A DNA stretch of 64,000 bases from JAGQWW01 sp041392845 (GCA_041392845.1 JAWKLG010000005.1:124001-188000), one strand, 5' to 3'; positions 47,401-55,589 are shown, numbered from the stretch's first letter. Numbers and translations are program-made. The notes: generated by a model not told the origin, from the sequence alone.

Positions 47401-48063
47401 AATTTCACCTTCGAAATCCAAGATTCTGGAAAAGGAATAAGCCAGGCTGACCAGGAAAAAGTATTTGAAAGTTTTCATCAAATCGATCATTCAACAGAGC
47501 ATTCGGAAACGGGTACAGGACTTGGACTTTCCATTACCCGCCAATTAGTAGAACAACAAGGTGGGAACATAACTTTACAAAGTGAACCTGGTAAAGGTTC
47601 TTCATTTTCTGTAATCCTTCCCTTTGAAATCATTGCGAATGATTCAAGAGTGGAAGAAAAATCACTTGAAACATCCCTGGACGGAAACTACCGGATTCTA
47701 TTGGTAGAAGACAATTCATTCAACCAGCTTTTAGCCGTTGAGTTATTAAAAAAGCATTTACCGAATGCTAATGTTGATCTTGCAGAAAATGGATTAATTG
47801 CTATCACTAAGTGCCGGGAAATAAGGTATGATTTGATTTTGATGGATATTAAAATGCCTGTTATGGATGGGTTAGAGGCAACCCGCCATATCCGAAAAGA
47901 AATTGGCCCCAATCAACAAACCAAAATTTTGGCACTAACAGCCAATGCCATTAAAGAAAAATTGGAGGAGTGCACCCTGGCAGGAATGGATGACTGTATC
48001 ACAAAGCCGGTGAATGCAAATTTGCTTTTGGAAAAACTGCACTATTTTCTAACCAGGAAATAA
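44476..48063 (+). CDS. Hybrid two-component sensor kinase with propeller sensor (HTCS-like, receiver but no DNA-binding domain)
   Basis: 1195 residues. The start is TTG at 44476; the nearest in-frame stop is at 44458 and a signal peptide (MTSFIRIFKSFLLFFFLVQL) follows directly. Parts: two-component-regulator propeller repeats in the periplasm (about 30-680; GLPYSKVYAIQQDRDGFVWF, LWIGTSTGLFRY), a Y_Y_Y domain (about 690-770; LEGFDSEWRNIG, TYTNLDPGEYYF), one membrane helix (about 783-808), HisKA with H834 (NMSHEIRTPLNAI), HATPase (GNAIKYTD, GTGLGLSITRQLVE) and a receiver with D1124 (LILMDIKMPVMDG). Unlike classical HTCS proteins it has no AraC domain. Output is probably passed to the Hpt protein seven bases downstream and on to the OmpR-type regulator. 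Signal unknown. Confidence 0.93.
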   Translation: MTSFIRIFKSFLLFFFLVQLTGAQTPFVQTESIGEDDGLPYSKVYAIQQDRDGFVWFGTTSGLYRWDGQTLVPFTYKNPQGQTKEFQTIEDLYVDERGDLWIGTSTGLFRYEPETQIIESVILKPVNSEVNFTSKIVLINPLPEKEKIVFSTNGIFIFDDQNHIRKSILKNETSFYTDDSNISDFDVKDDSTAWVCSNANWFILDFKTGKITNSRPIYWDSKELIPSRFHFWRDSIAFIAHPTGFFQLNLNTWKVSPPYNLPKDYLPKIGWMIEEDSKGHIWFNTAFKIYAWNPVSGKYLSFEKFENNHFGLSNDYTLSWMEDRSGNIWLGQWGGIEKVNLASLKFNFFKINPAAKENSPENSVTTVFQSSDSSIWLGTRSGFFLLDQLGGKMKKIGGLPGSKNAHQFPDKIFEGQKGEIYCKLSSFYWHKGILRYNPQTQNFEPFKSGFSLDSLLLFDIQIDKNDPSIWWYSSEKGLCSLDLANKKERWFSPPVNGEKAIRYFTQLSTGEILGHGYEGLWRINKSDFSYKHYVHQIDNVNSLPDNTSLTSYEFPNGKVWISYGSGLAIMDLSKDIFKNFTTSDAYLPSNVSSGFIGLKKSELWFTTRSRLAKYNLQDSSFHYFGNEHGVFTTFGIQNAIQLFDGRILIGANEGIISYDPEKNTNPSNPASVKVTGIKIKGNSLGNEFEMPFISKVIMGYQENTVSFEFIGLDYLNTENRKYSVRLEGFDSEWRNIGKTNIATYTNLDPGEYYFKVKTTNTEGIWGPPTEGLKLIITPMYWQTLWFKIIISVLTISLIFFILQIIQQRRIFQQQKEIAERNTMYKSRFLTNMSHEIRTPLNAIIGLNKLLSETPLNEKQESFVKAVGQSSENLLYIVNDILDQAKLESGQYQFKSTPFTMDLIIGQVKSTLEHKAKEKDLELKIESNISNELLLKGDPIRLYQILINLLGNAIKYTDVGYVKLSISKESDLKTKGNFTFEIQDSGKGISQADQEKVFESFHQIDHSTEHSETGTGLGLSITRQLVEQQGGNITLQSEPGKGSSFSVILPFEIIANDSRVEEKSLETSLDGNYRILLVEDNSFNQLLAVELLKKHLPNANVDLAENGLIAITKCREIRYDLILMDIKMPVMDGLEATRHIRKEIGPNQQTKILALTANAIKEKLEECTLAGMDDCITKPVNANLLLEKLHYFLTRK

Positions 48064-48070
48064 CAAAACT

Positions 48071-48397
48071 ATGGAGAAAATTGACCCAAAGAAACTGTTG
48101 GAATTATTTGGAGGGGATAAAGCTATAGCCCAGCGTTTTTTAGATTTGTTTGTTAAGGAAATCCCTTTTTTAAAATTACAATTACAAGAAGCATTCAAAA
48201 AAAATCAAATTGACAATATAGTTATCCATGCACACACCATCAAATCTCATTGTAGATACGTAGGACTGGAAAAAACAGCTGAAAAGGCAGCAAATATTGA
48301 AGAGATAGCTGAAAGGGGAGGCGAGGACCAACTAAATGTAATGATTCAATCATTGATTTTCGACCTGGATGAAAACAAATTCAATGTCAAGCTTTAA
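48071..48397 (+). CDS. Histidine phosphotransfer (Hpt) protein
   Basis: 108 residues, cytosolic four-helix type. H55 in the motif VIHAHTIKSHCRYVG is the likely phosphorylated histidine (compare AHTLKG in known Hpt domains). It starts seven bases behind the hybrid kinase and should relay phosphate from the kinase's receiver (D1124) to the response regulator encoded convergently; the two 3' ends overlap by 11 bases. Confidence 0.88.
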   Translation: MEKIDPKKLLELFGGDKAIAQRFLDLFVKEIPFLKLQLQEAFKKNQIDNIVIHAHTIKSHCRYVGLEKTAEKAANIEEIAERGGEDQLNVMIQSLIFDLDENKFNVKL

Positions 48398-49082
48398 TTA
48401 CTAAGCGATAACCCGAGCCATGCACATTTAGGATTTCCAGATTTACATCTTCTGCCAGATATTTCCTCAACTTACTCACATATACATTTAAGCTCCGACC
48501 GTGCAATTGGGCTTCATCTTTCCAGATTTTGGTGAGCGCCTCTGATCGATTTATTTGCCCTTCTGGAGAAGTACAAAACATCTGTAACAACTGCGATTCT
48601 GTAGCACTTAATCTGATGGTTTTATTTTCAATTTGTAAGATTCTGGAGACCGGGTCAAAATGATAAAGGCCAATACCTCTCGGCTCCATGAATTTAGAAA
48701 TCTCCTTCTTTTTATTAACCCTTCTAAGCACATTAACTATTCTTAATTCAAGCTCTTCCATACTGAAGGGTTTTATCACATAATCATCTGCTCCAAGTTT
48801 CAAGCCTTCAATCCGCCGTTCTTTTTCAGATTCTCCTGTTAGAAAGATTATGGGCACTTCCGAATCAATAGCACGCAACTCTTCTGACAAGACAAAACCG
48901 TCTTTTAAGGGCATTTTTACATCCAAAACACACAAATCATAGTTGCCTTCTCTAAACAGACTGAGGCCAGAAGCAGCATCATGCCTCAAATCTGCCCTAT
49001 ACCCTTTTGTTTCCAAAAACTCTTTCAGGACAGTACTTAGGACTTTATCGTCATCAACCAACAATATTGAAAAACCTTCCAT
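48387..49082 (-). CDS. OmpR/PhoB-type response regulator
   Basis: 231 residues from the ATG at 49082 (MEGFSILLVDDDKVL). An in-frame TTG at 49100 coincides with a -7 box and is not the start. The receiver has the acidic pair in VDDD, D54 (CVLDVKMPLKDGF), T (FLTGES) and K (YVIKPFSMEEL). The C-terminal winged helix is of the Trans_reg_C type (LSATESQLLQMF, INRSEALTKIW, LNVYVSKLRKYL, LNVHGSGYRLV). No kinase is cotranscribed with it; the adjacent phosphorelay is the obvious donor. OmpR-type regulators bind tandem 10-11-base direct repeats, which is what is found at nearby promoters. Confidence 0.94.
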   Translation of the reverse strand: MEGFSILLVDDDKVLSTVLKEFLETKGYRADLRHDAASGLSLFREGNYDLCVLDVKMPLKDGFVLSEELRAIDSEVPIIFLTGESEKERRIEGLKLGADDYVIKPFSMEELELRIVNVLRRVNKKKEISKFMEPRGIGLYHFDPVSRILQIENKTIRLSATESQLLQMFCTSPEGQINRSEALTKIWKDEAQLHGRSLNVYVSKLRKYLAEDVNLEILNVHGSGYRLVIKA

Positions 49083-49097
49083 AGGTACTATTTTTCT

Positions 49098-49130
49098 CAA
49101 ATTTCAATAAAACCAACATAATAGGCCAAA
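49098..49130 (-). promoter_or_regulatory. Promoter of the response regulator gene
   Basis: On the minus strand TTG (49129-49127, within TTTGG) and GAAATTTG (49105-49098) are separated by 21 bases, a near-consensus Bacteroidota promoter. The ATG follows after 15 bases. The regulator box at 49151-49171 lies directly upstream of it as well as of the divergent gene at 49222. Confidence 0.5.
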
Positions 49131-49150
49131 CCTCCCTTTCGAATTTTATC

Positions 49151-49210
49151 CTTTTTTACACTTTTTGAAAATTCAATAGGTAAATGAATTTCGCCCAGAC
49201 TCCAATTTTG
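49151..49210 (+). promoter_or_regulatory. Regulator box (tandem direct repeat) and -7 box of the membrane protein gene
   Basis: CTTTTTTACA and CTTTTTGAAA (49151-49170) form a direct repeat with 10-base period. The -7 box CAATTTTG starts at 49203, exactly 52 bases after the repeat start, the same distance as in the promoters at 49730 and 55515. No TTG is at the -33 position, fitting an activator-dependent promoter. The start codon is 11 bases after the -7 box. Confidence 0.6.
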
Positions 49211-49221
49211 TAAGAAAAAAT

Positions 49222-49758
49222 ATGGACCCTGGCATTTTAACCATACCACTCAGAAATAAAAGGAGCTTTTACTTTTTATCCGCTATTACCGTTTTGTTTC
49301 AAACGCTGGTTTTACACTTGGTCAAAGAAGATTTTCAAATGATAACGGGCCATTCCTGGCTACCTGACCTTCAGTTTTCATTTGGAGTAACCTCATTTAA
49401 TCAGTTTAAAATCCATTCTTTTCAAGGTGGTGTACAATTGTATTTGGTGCATCTCGCTTCTCTGGCTTGGTTAATTCCGCTGTTGTGGTCCATTACATTT
49501 AGTGTTTTCATTCAGCGAATATTCCAGAATAACCTAAAAAAGCAAAAGGTTCTTTTTTATTGGATCTGGGCTTTTCTCATTTTCAAATTCATTCAACTGA
49601 TCACGCTTGCCTTTTTAGTATACAACATGAGCGATCAAATGAATTGGATAATTCTATTCTGCGGATACTTCTTAAATCCAATCCTATTCCTCATAGCAGG
49701 ATCATTTTTACTGCACCTGAGTATTAATACTTTTTTACACTTTTTAAAAAAGCCTTGA
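49222..49758 (+). CDS. Four-helix membrane protein of unknown function
   Basis: 178 residues. A hydrophobic helix lies near 16-36, followed by a loop outside the membrane (about 37-70, HSWLPDLQFSFGVTSF). Three more helices are near 72-98, 106-130 and 142-168. No known motif. It stands between the regulator gene and the TANFOR giant. Its last codons (NTFLHFLKKP) contain the regulator box of the next gene, so the box sequence is constrained by both uses. It shares its promoter type with the giant and the FN3 gene, so it probably serves the same system, perhaps as an inner-membrane component. Confidence 0.78.
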   Translation: MDPGILTIPLRNKRSFYFLSAITVLFQTLVLHLVKEDFQMITGHSWLPDLQFSFGVTSFNQFKIHSFQGGVQLYLVHLASLAWLIPLLWSITFSVFIQRIFQNNLKKQKVLFYWIWAFLIFKFIQLITLAFLVYNMSDQMNWIILFCGYFLNPILFLIAGSFLLHLSINTFLHFLKKP

Positions 49759-49789
49759 AATTTTCCTTTCCCTTTCACCTTGAGATTTG
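49730..49789 (+). promoter_or_regulatory. Regulator box and promoter of the TANFOR giant
   Basis: CTTTTTTACA and CTTTTTAAAA (49730-49749) form the tandem repeat. TTG follows at 49755-49757 and GAGATTTG at 49782-49789 (spacing 24 bases). Distance from repeat start to TTG is 25 and to the -7 box 52, identical to the promoter at 55515. The ATG is 17 bases downstream. Confidence 0.65.
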
Positions 49790-49806
49790 CATAAAAATAT
49801 TTCACC

Positions 49807-50328
49807 ATGATGTATAAAAGGATTTTCCAGCTTTTGATTCTGACGACATTTTTCCAGCTTTCAGCTGAGAAACTTTTTTGTCAATCCATTCAAGTGGCCG
49901 TGGTCGTTAGTCCGCCATACCCTGTCAACCTTGAAGAGGCACTTAAATTGAACAGGCAGGCTATCATCACCCTTACCAACCTTTCAAATGAACCACAACA
50001 ATTTAAGTTATTAGCTTCAGTTGAGGGTGACAATGGATTATCAGCAAGGATAAAACCAGACTTTGTACCTACTGCACCAATTATTTTACTAGCTCGGGAA
50101 ACCAGGGTCTTAAATGGCTCTCAATTGAAAAATATTAATTCAAATCTATCTGAAAATGATGTGGATGTACAAGGAATTAGTATTAACAGGATTATTCAAA
50201 CAGAGACCCTTCCGGAAGGTAATTATGAAATTTGCATAAGAGCCTACTCCTATCTGGGAACAACACCTCTTTCTAATGAATCTACTGGTTGTACCAATAT
50301 TTTCCTCACACATTATGATCCCCGGTAA
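49807..50328 (+). CDS. TANFOR-like N-terminal part of the second giant protein (frame-shifted at 50320-50323)
   Basis: 173 residues. The signal peptide (MMYKRIFQLLILTTFFQLSA) is followed by a domain whose strand pattern IQVAVVVSPPYPVNLEEAL, ALITLTNLSNEPQQFKLLAS-like, GDNGLSARIKP, PIILLARETRVLNGSQL matches, from memory, the Bacteroidota TANFOR domain (named after Tannerella forsythia). It ends THYDPR-stop. Adding one C to the CCCC run at 50320-50323 gives HYDPPVIIQPLDAS and reads straight into the next frame, so this is the N-terminus of one protein of about 1880 residues with 50340-55451. Indel error or recent mutation. Confidence 0.82.
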   Translation: MMYKRIFQLLILTTFFQLSAEKLFCQSIQVAVVVSPPYPVNLEEALKLNRQAIITLTNLSNEPQQFKLLASVEGDNGLSARIKPDFVPTAPIILLARETRVLNGSQLKNINSNLSENDVDVQGISINRIIQTETLPEGNYEICIRAYSYLGTTPLSNESTGCTNIFLTHYDPR

Positions 50329-50339
50329 TAATTCAACCT

Positions 50340-53300
50340 TTGGATGCATCAACCCAAACCACGAAAATTCCCCAGTTTCTTCAATTCATTTGGACACCAA
50401 GCGGAATTCCGGGTATCACTCGATATGCATTGGATATTGTGGATATGGACTTCAACAACCTCAACAATCCTAATGATGCATTTGACAACCCTTCAGTATT
50501 CGCATTTTTAAGAAAGGAAAACCTGGTAAATCCTATTTTCAATATAACGAATTTTGAACCACAATTGGTGGTTGGCCGGACCTATGCAGCCAGAGTTCAA
50601 GCTTATGATCCCTCCAACCAAATTGCCTTTAAAAATGACGGAAAAGGTCCGGTTATCAGCTTTACCTATATACCCAACCAAATCATTTTACCTGAAATCA
50701 ATGTCAACAATGGTAATGGGCCAGGGTATAATCCTAACATCAAAAACAATGAAAACCCGGTACAATTTGCGCTCAATATCTGTGAAGAACCTGTCAACTT
50801 TCCAAACAATATCCCTATCAATGGGAAAGGCATTTTTGAGAATTTAAATGAAGTAAATCTGGGTGGTCATACACTCTTGTTGACCAATGTAAATTGGAAC
50901 GGAAATAATCTATCCGGTCAGGGGAAAATAACAGATACATGGTTTAGAATTCCTATCCTGGTCGAATTCGAAAATCTTCAATTAAATTCAGATGGTCAAG
51001 TTATTGAAGGATTTGCCAAAGCACGTAATGATGAAAACCTCCCTTCGCAATGGATCAATGATCTAGGCAACATTCAATTTGGAGAGGAACAAATAAAAAT
51101 TGTAATTCAAAAATTGCTTGGAAACAGCCAACAAAGGATTTATGACTTTAAAGATAAAGCAAAAAATATCGGGGTAGGAATGCCGGTTGGGATCAACCGA
51201 AATATAGGAGGAGCAAATCAGCTTATCGGAATAGTCGGAATGCATTTTGGGGTTGGTGGATGTGCCCTTAATGCAATTGCACAAATCAATATACCCTCAA
51301 AAAACCAAAGACTCAGTCTGGCTGCTTCCGGTGTTTGTTTTAACAAAGACGGATTTACAGATGATGGTTTATTATACCTGGCAGACGATTACACCGTCAA
51401 CCCAAATGGGAATATAAAAATGCACCTCCTAAAAGCTGTCCAGGATAACCCGGACAAAGGGACTTATATAAAAATGGAGAACACCGGATTTAAATTTCTC
51501 CGCCTTGATGGTAGCCTGGAAATTTCCTCCAATGTCGTACACCCTGTTGACCCCAACGAAACAAAAGTCACTGCTCCCTTTTCTTTGGAAATAGAAAACT
51601 TCCACAATTTCATGCTTGACGACCTCAGCTTCCAGGCATTCGAATTTAACAGACTACCCGGGTTTACGGTCAATATTCAATCCTTGTCTTACGACCATTC
51701 CGAAGTTTCTAATCCTCAAAACATCCAATTTCCTATTCCCAACTACAATCAGGAAGGAAACCTTTGGCAAGGATTTTATCTCCATTCTGTTGACTTTACA
51801 CTACCAAAACAATTGCACAAAGATTTCAAAATTAAGGTTTCAAACCTTATTGTGGATGATTTTGGATTTACCGGATTATTGGATGTTCCTTTGGTTTTGG
51901 GAACCAACCAGGGAAAAATGGGAAGTAGGAACTGGCCTTTTTCCATTGAAAACTTATTTATAAAAGTGATTAAAAACCAATGGGAGGAAGGAAGCTTTAA
52001 TGGAAAAATAAGAGTCCCAATTCAAAAGGAAAATGAGTTTCTTCAGTACCAGGCATTACTAAGTTTACTGGACAATGAACTGGATTATCAGTTTAGTGTA
52101 GAGACACAGGAGGAAATCGAATTCCCTGCCATCATTGCCAAAGGAAAAATCCTGCCTAATACAAGCATAATTATCGAAAAGACAGGTAATGGTTTTGATC
52201 CCAAGATGCATTTGTTTGCCAAGTTGGACTTAAATACCCCAGTTAATATTAATATTCAAAGCTTTCCATTAAGCTTTAGTGGTGTGGAAGTTCAGGACCT
52301 GATCATCGATAAAAATGGTTATCACTTCGGACCCGACGGAGCATTCAGTTATTCATATGGTGAAGACCAAAGGAAAGTCTTTGGATTTAACGTAACGCTT
52401 GACACTTTTACCATTGTCAAACCCAATCAATTGTTTGCGGGTATGGATATGCAGCTTATTGGTGAAAGTAATGTTGTAGGTGGAAGAGCACGTGTTTTCG
52501 TTAATACAAAATGGGAAAATGACTTATTGAAACTAGAATCTATGAATCTTTCTGACTTGTATATCAATGGTGATGTAAGTATAGCCCATGTAGAAGGCTA
52601 TCTGAAACGATATGACAAGGACATTGTATATGGAGATGGGTTTGCAGGAGGACTGGATGTAGGAATAAAACTTGGTGAAGCCAATGCACTTCCCATTGCT
52701 GCAGAAATGAATTTGCTTTTTGGAAGGAAAGAAGATTATAAATATTTCTATATCGACGGAGCGGTAGATGGCTTGCCCAACATCCCTTTGTCTGCAAGTA
52801 TGAGGTTTTATGGTTTTAAAGGCGGCATTTATTATAAAATGAAACGGGAAAGCATAGATGTATTACCAGTACCAGATAAATCCATAAAATTTGGGTTATT
52901 GGCGGGAGCCGCAATAGGCCTTGATTCTAAAAGAGCGTTTCATTCCAAGTTGGTATTGGATGCAAATTTTACTGCATCCGGGTTGGGACAAATCAATTTT
53001 GATGGTGATGCTTACATGTTTACCGATTATCAGCCAGGTTGGGACCCTTACGAGCCGTCAACTACGCCTATCCATATTGCAGCCACTGCAAAGATGGATT
53101 TCAGTACTAAGGTCTTTGATTTTGACGGCAGTGTAAAAGCTAAATATCCTACAACCGGAAATCCCCTCGTAAAAGGGAATGGATCAGTTAAGATTCATGT
53201 AGCTGGGAAAAACGATTGGTACATTAAAATAGGGGAACCGGGACCTGATGAAAACATTACCATAGAATTGGCTGACATCATAACCAAAAAACATTACCTC

Positions 53301-55451
53301 ATGGCCGGGTACGGATTGCCTGCAATGCCACCACTTCCTGAACCTATCATGAGTAAATTAGCTGAAAACAACATTCAACCACAATCACAACGGTCCAATT
53401 TAACCAGTGAAAACAACCTCAGATATGCTTTTGGAAGTAACTATCACTTTAATACCGGTGAACTAAACTATTGGATTTTGTATGGCAATTTTGCAGCTGA
53501 TCTTGGATATGATATTTCCATAAGCGATGGCTGGGGTGATTGCGGATTCCGGGGTTGGTACGTAAATGGCCAGGCCTATGGAAGAGTAGATGCAGGAATA
53601 GGCTTAAAAGCAAAGTTATTTGGTAAGGAAAGGAAGTTCAAAATTGCAGAACTATCTGTAGGGGCAGCCCTTGAAGTAGCTTTACCAAATAAATTTTACA
53701 TAAATGGTATGGTTTACGGTGAGGCAACTTTTTTGGGAATCATCGAAGGCAGTTTTGATTTCCAGGTAGAAAAAGGTCAAAAGTGTCAGCAAAAACCACA
53801 ATATGAAGAGGAAAATGCCCTGGAAAACTTAAAATATATCCAGGATACTAATCCTAAAAATGGGAAAACCGGCGTAAGTGTCATGGCCGTCCCTCAGGTG
53901 GTTATGTTATTCTCAACCAATGATAATAAAACTTATCCGCTCACCGAACTCAATGAATACGGAGTAGAAATAAACCGTGAATTCAGATTTCCAATCCACA
54001 AACTTCAAATAATAGTTGATGACCCTAATTCTTCAAAAAATGGAGAAATCATTGCCAATTTAGATTCCAAATCCTATCAGGGTTATTTTAAGAAAAATAG
54101 CAAAGGAGATGTTTTTACTTACCAAAGTGAAAAAGCACTGGAACCGCATACTTGGTATAAATGGATAATAGAAATCCGGGTTTTGGAAAAAATTAATGGT
54201 GTTTGGAATACTGTGGCAGCAAATGACACCAAAGTTGAAATTAGATTTAAAACCGGAACAGGTCCAAAAACTATCGAGAACGCTAACGTTGCATTTTGTT
54301 ATCCTGATAGAGCACAAAATTTTTACCTTCAAAATGAAAACGGAAGACGAGGGTTCGTAAAGGTGAAAGTCGATGCCTACTCCAACGTATTCAACTTAAA
54401 CGGAAATCAATTCGAAAAGGATTCTATCCTTATTCGCTTCATCCCGGTAGGTGGGGGTTCTGTACAGAAAGGAACATTCCTTGGATATTCGGGCAATAAA
54501 GTGATGTTTTCACATCCACCATTATTGAACAACAAAATGTATGTTATTCAAATAGTTAAAAAACATGCAAACTGGTTGACCAACACACCCGACGACGATC
54601 CTGAAATTTACCTTTCTGCCGGGCAAAATTTTGAAGATAACCTTACGAAAGGCCAGAAGTTGTTGGGTGACCTGCAAACATCTAAAAAGGAATATGAAAT
54701 TTACAAATATGTCTTCAAAACAAGTCGTTACAACACACTTGAATCAAAAATTGCTTCCTTGCAATCCGGGAAAGTGATGGCTATAGGAAACCCGCCATTT
54801 TCAGGAAGAACTATAGAGGTTATCGGTCAAAATGAAGGTTTTGATAAATTTGACAATCAACAAATTGATTTCAACTGGTTTTTGACTGAATCTTTTGGAG
54901 GCTCCGGGTCAGGGGGTAATGGCCAAACGATCCTTAATAAGCCAAAACCCAATTTTTACTGGAACTCTTATTTAAATCCAAAAGTGTACAATGGTTATAA
55001 TGAAATTTTAGTCCCCGGTGCCTACCCATGGATTTCCAAAATTGACCCATCTACTTATGTAGAGGTTATTAATCCTGTTCCTCCAATATCACAGGAATTA
55101 ATTAATAAAATATTGAATGAAAAGGTAAATCCTGGAATGGTTTTCCAGGCACCTCCTTCCCCTCAAAAAATCCTATTCCAACTCTATGGAGAATCTATCG
55201 GCTTCTATACATACAAAAACTACCTCATTCCCCGATTATTCAATGTAAATAATCCAGAGATCAAAAAATGTATCCAATATACTCCTGGTTACAATAAGGA
55301 CCTTAGAACACTAATGGATTACCATATTGATAATCCAAACTTCAAAACCTTGACGGGAGGCAGTTATCAATTTTTAGCTTCCTCAAAATTGGTAGGAAAC
55401 CACCAATATCTCATTGATTGGAAAAAGGAATTTGGTATCCAAAACAACTAA
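50340..55451 (+). CDS. Giant secreted beta-rich protein, main part of the TANFOR-type giant (paralogue of 7249-14031)
   Basis: 1703 residues. The frame has no natural start (TTG at 50340) and continues upstream to 50322 (PVIIQP), proving that it belongs to the preceding TANFOR part. First comes an FN3-like domain (FIWTPSGIPGITRYALDIVD, VGRTYAARVQAYD), then about 1000 residues of amphipathic beta strands aligned by eye with the left giant (WQGFYLHSVDFTLP, SNLIVDDFGFTG, KGGIYYKMKRE, GWYVNGQAYGRVDAGIGLKA). Next come an Ig-like region starting DTNPKNGKTGVSV and a final part with VFKTSRYNTLESKIASL. No T9SS sorting signal is visible at the end (KLVGNHQYLIDWKKEFG). A hairpin terminator follows. Probably an extracellular or outer-membrane-associated scaffold; function unknown. 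Confidence 0.88.
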   Translation: MDASTQTTKIPQFLQFIWTPSGIPGITRYALDIVDMDFNNLNNPNDAFDNPSVFAFLRKENLVNPIFNITNFEPQLVVGRTYAARVQAYDPSNQIAFKNDGKGPVISFTYIPNQIILPEINVNNGNGPGYNPNIKNNENPVQFALNICEEPVNFPNNIPINGKGIFENLNEVNLGGHTLLLTNVNWNGNNLSGQGKITDTWFRIPILVEFENLQLNSDGQVIEGFAKARNDENLPSQWINDLGNIQFGEEQIKIVIQKLLGNSQQRIYDFKDKAKNIGVGMPVGINRNIGGANQLIGIVGMHFGVGGCALNAIAQINIPSKNQRLSLAASGVCFNKDGFTDDGLLYLADDYTVNPNGNIKMHLLKAVQDNPDKGTYIKMENTGFKFLRLDGSLEISSNVVHPVDPNETKVTAPFSLEIENFHNFMLDDLSFQAFEFNRLPGFTVNIQSLSYDHSEVSNPQNIQFPIPNYNQEGNLWQGFYLHSVDFTLPKQLHKDFKIKVSNLIVDDFGFTGLLDVPLVLGTNQGKMGSRNWPFSIENLFIKVIKNQWEEGSFNGKIRVPIQKENEFLQYQALLSLLDNELDYQFSVETQEEIEFPAIIAKGKILPNTSIIIEKTGNGFDPKMHLFAKLDLNTPVNINIQSFPLSFSGVEVQDLIIDKNGYHFGPDGAFSYSYGEDQRKVFGFNVTLDTFTIVKPNQLFAGMDMQLIGESNVVGGRARVFVNTKWENDLLKLESMNLSDLYINGDVSIAHVEGYLKRYDKDIVYGDGFAGGLDVGIKLGEANALPIAAEMNLLFGRKEDYKYFYIDGAVDGLPNIPLSASMRFYGFKGGIYYKMKRESIDVLPVPDKSIKFGLLAGAAIGLDSKRAFHSKLVLDANFTASGLGQINFDGDAYMFTDYQPGWDPYEPSTTPIHIAATAKMDFSTKVFDFDGSVKAKYPTTGNPLVKGNGSVKIHVAGKNDWYIKIGEPGPDENITIELADIITKKHYLMAGYGLPAMPPLPEPIMSKLAENNIQPQSQRSNLTSENNLRYAFGSNYHFNTGELNYWILYGNFAADLGYDISISDGWGDCGFRGWYVNGQAYGRVDAGIGLKAKLFGKERKFKIAELSVGAALEVALPNKFYINGMVYGEATFLGIIEGSFDFQVEKGQKCQQKPQYEEENALENLKYIQDTNPKNGKTGVSVMAVPQVVMLFSTNDNKTYPLTELNEYGVEINREFRFPIHKLQIIVDDPNSSKNGEIIANLDSKSYQGYFKKNSKGDVFTYQSEKALEPHTWYKWIIEIRVLEKINGVWNTVAANDTKVEIRFKTGTGPKTIENANVAFCYPDRAQNFYLQNENGRRGFVKVKVDAYSNVFNLNGNQFEKDSILIRFIPVGGGSVQKGTFLGYSGNKVMFSHPPLLNNKMYVIQIVKKHANWLTNTPDDDPEIYLSAGQNFEDNLTKGQKLLGDLQTSKKEYEIYKYVFKTSRYNTLESKIASLQSGKVMAIGNPPFSGRTIEVIGQNEGFDKFDNQQIDFNWFLTESFGGSGSGGNGQTILNKPKPNFYWNSYLNPKVYNGYNEILVPGAYPWISKIDPSTYVEVINPVPPISQELINKILNEKVNPGMVFQAPPSPQKILFQLYGESIGFYTYKNYLIPRLFNVNNPEIKKCIQYTPGYNKDLRTLMDYHIDNPNFKTLTGGSYQFLASSKLVGNHQYLIDWKKEFGIQNN

Positions 55452-55459
55452 AGGTCAAG

Positions 55460-55489
55460 AAAAAGCATTGCCAACCGCAATGCTTTTTT
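55460..55489 (+). terminator. Intrinsic terminator behind the TANFOR giant
   Basis: AAAAAGCATTG (55460-55470), loop CCAACCG, CAATGCTTTTT (55478-55488) followed by TCTTTC. It separates the giant from the FN3 gene, which has its own copy of the regulated promoter. Confidence 0.85.
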
Positions 55490-55514
55490 CTTTCATAACA
55501 GCTTTCCTTTAATA

Positions 55515-55574
55515 CTTTTTTACACTTTTTAAAAAACCCTTGAACAGGTCAGAATTGCTGGTTACGGAACTTTG
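55515..55574 (+). promoter_or_regulatory. Regulator box and promoter of the FN3 gene
   Basis: CTTTTTTACA and CTTTTTAAAA (55515-55534), TTG at 55540-55542, GAACTTTG at 55567-55574 (spacing 24). Repeat-to-TTG 25 bases and repeat-to--7 52 bases, as at 49730; the flanks (TTAATA before and CCTTGAA after) also match. The TTG at 55572 is part of the -7 box, so the FN3 gene starts at 55590. Confidence 0.65.
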
Positions 55575-55589
55575 AGGAAAATAATTTAT

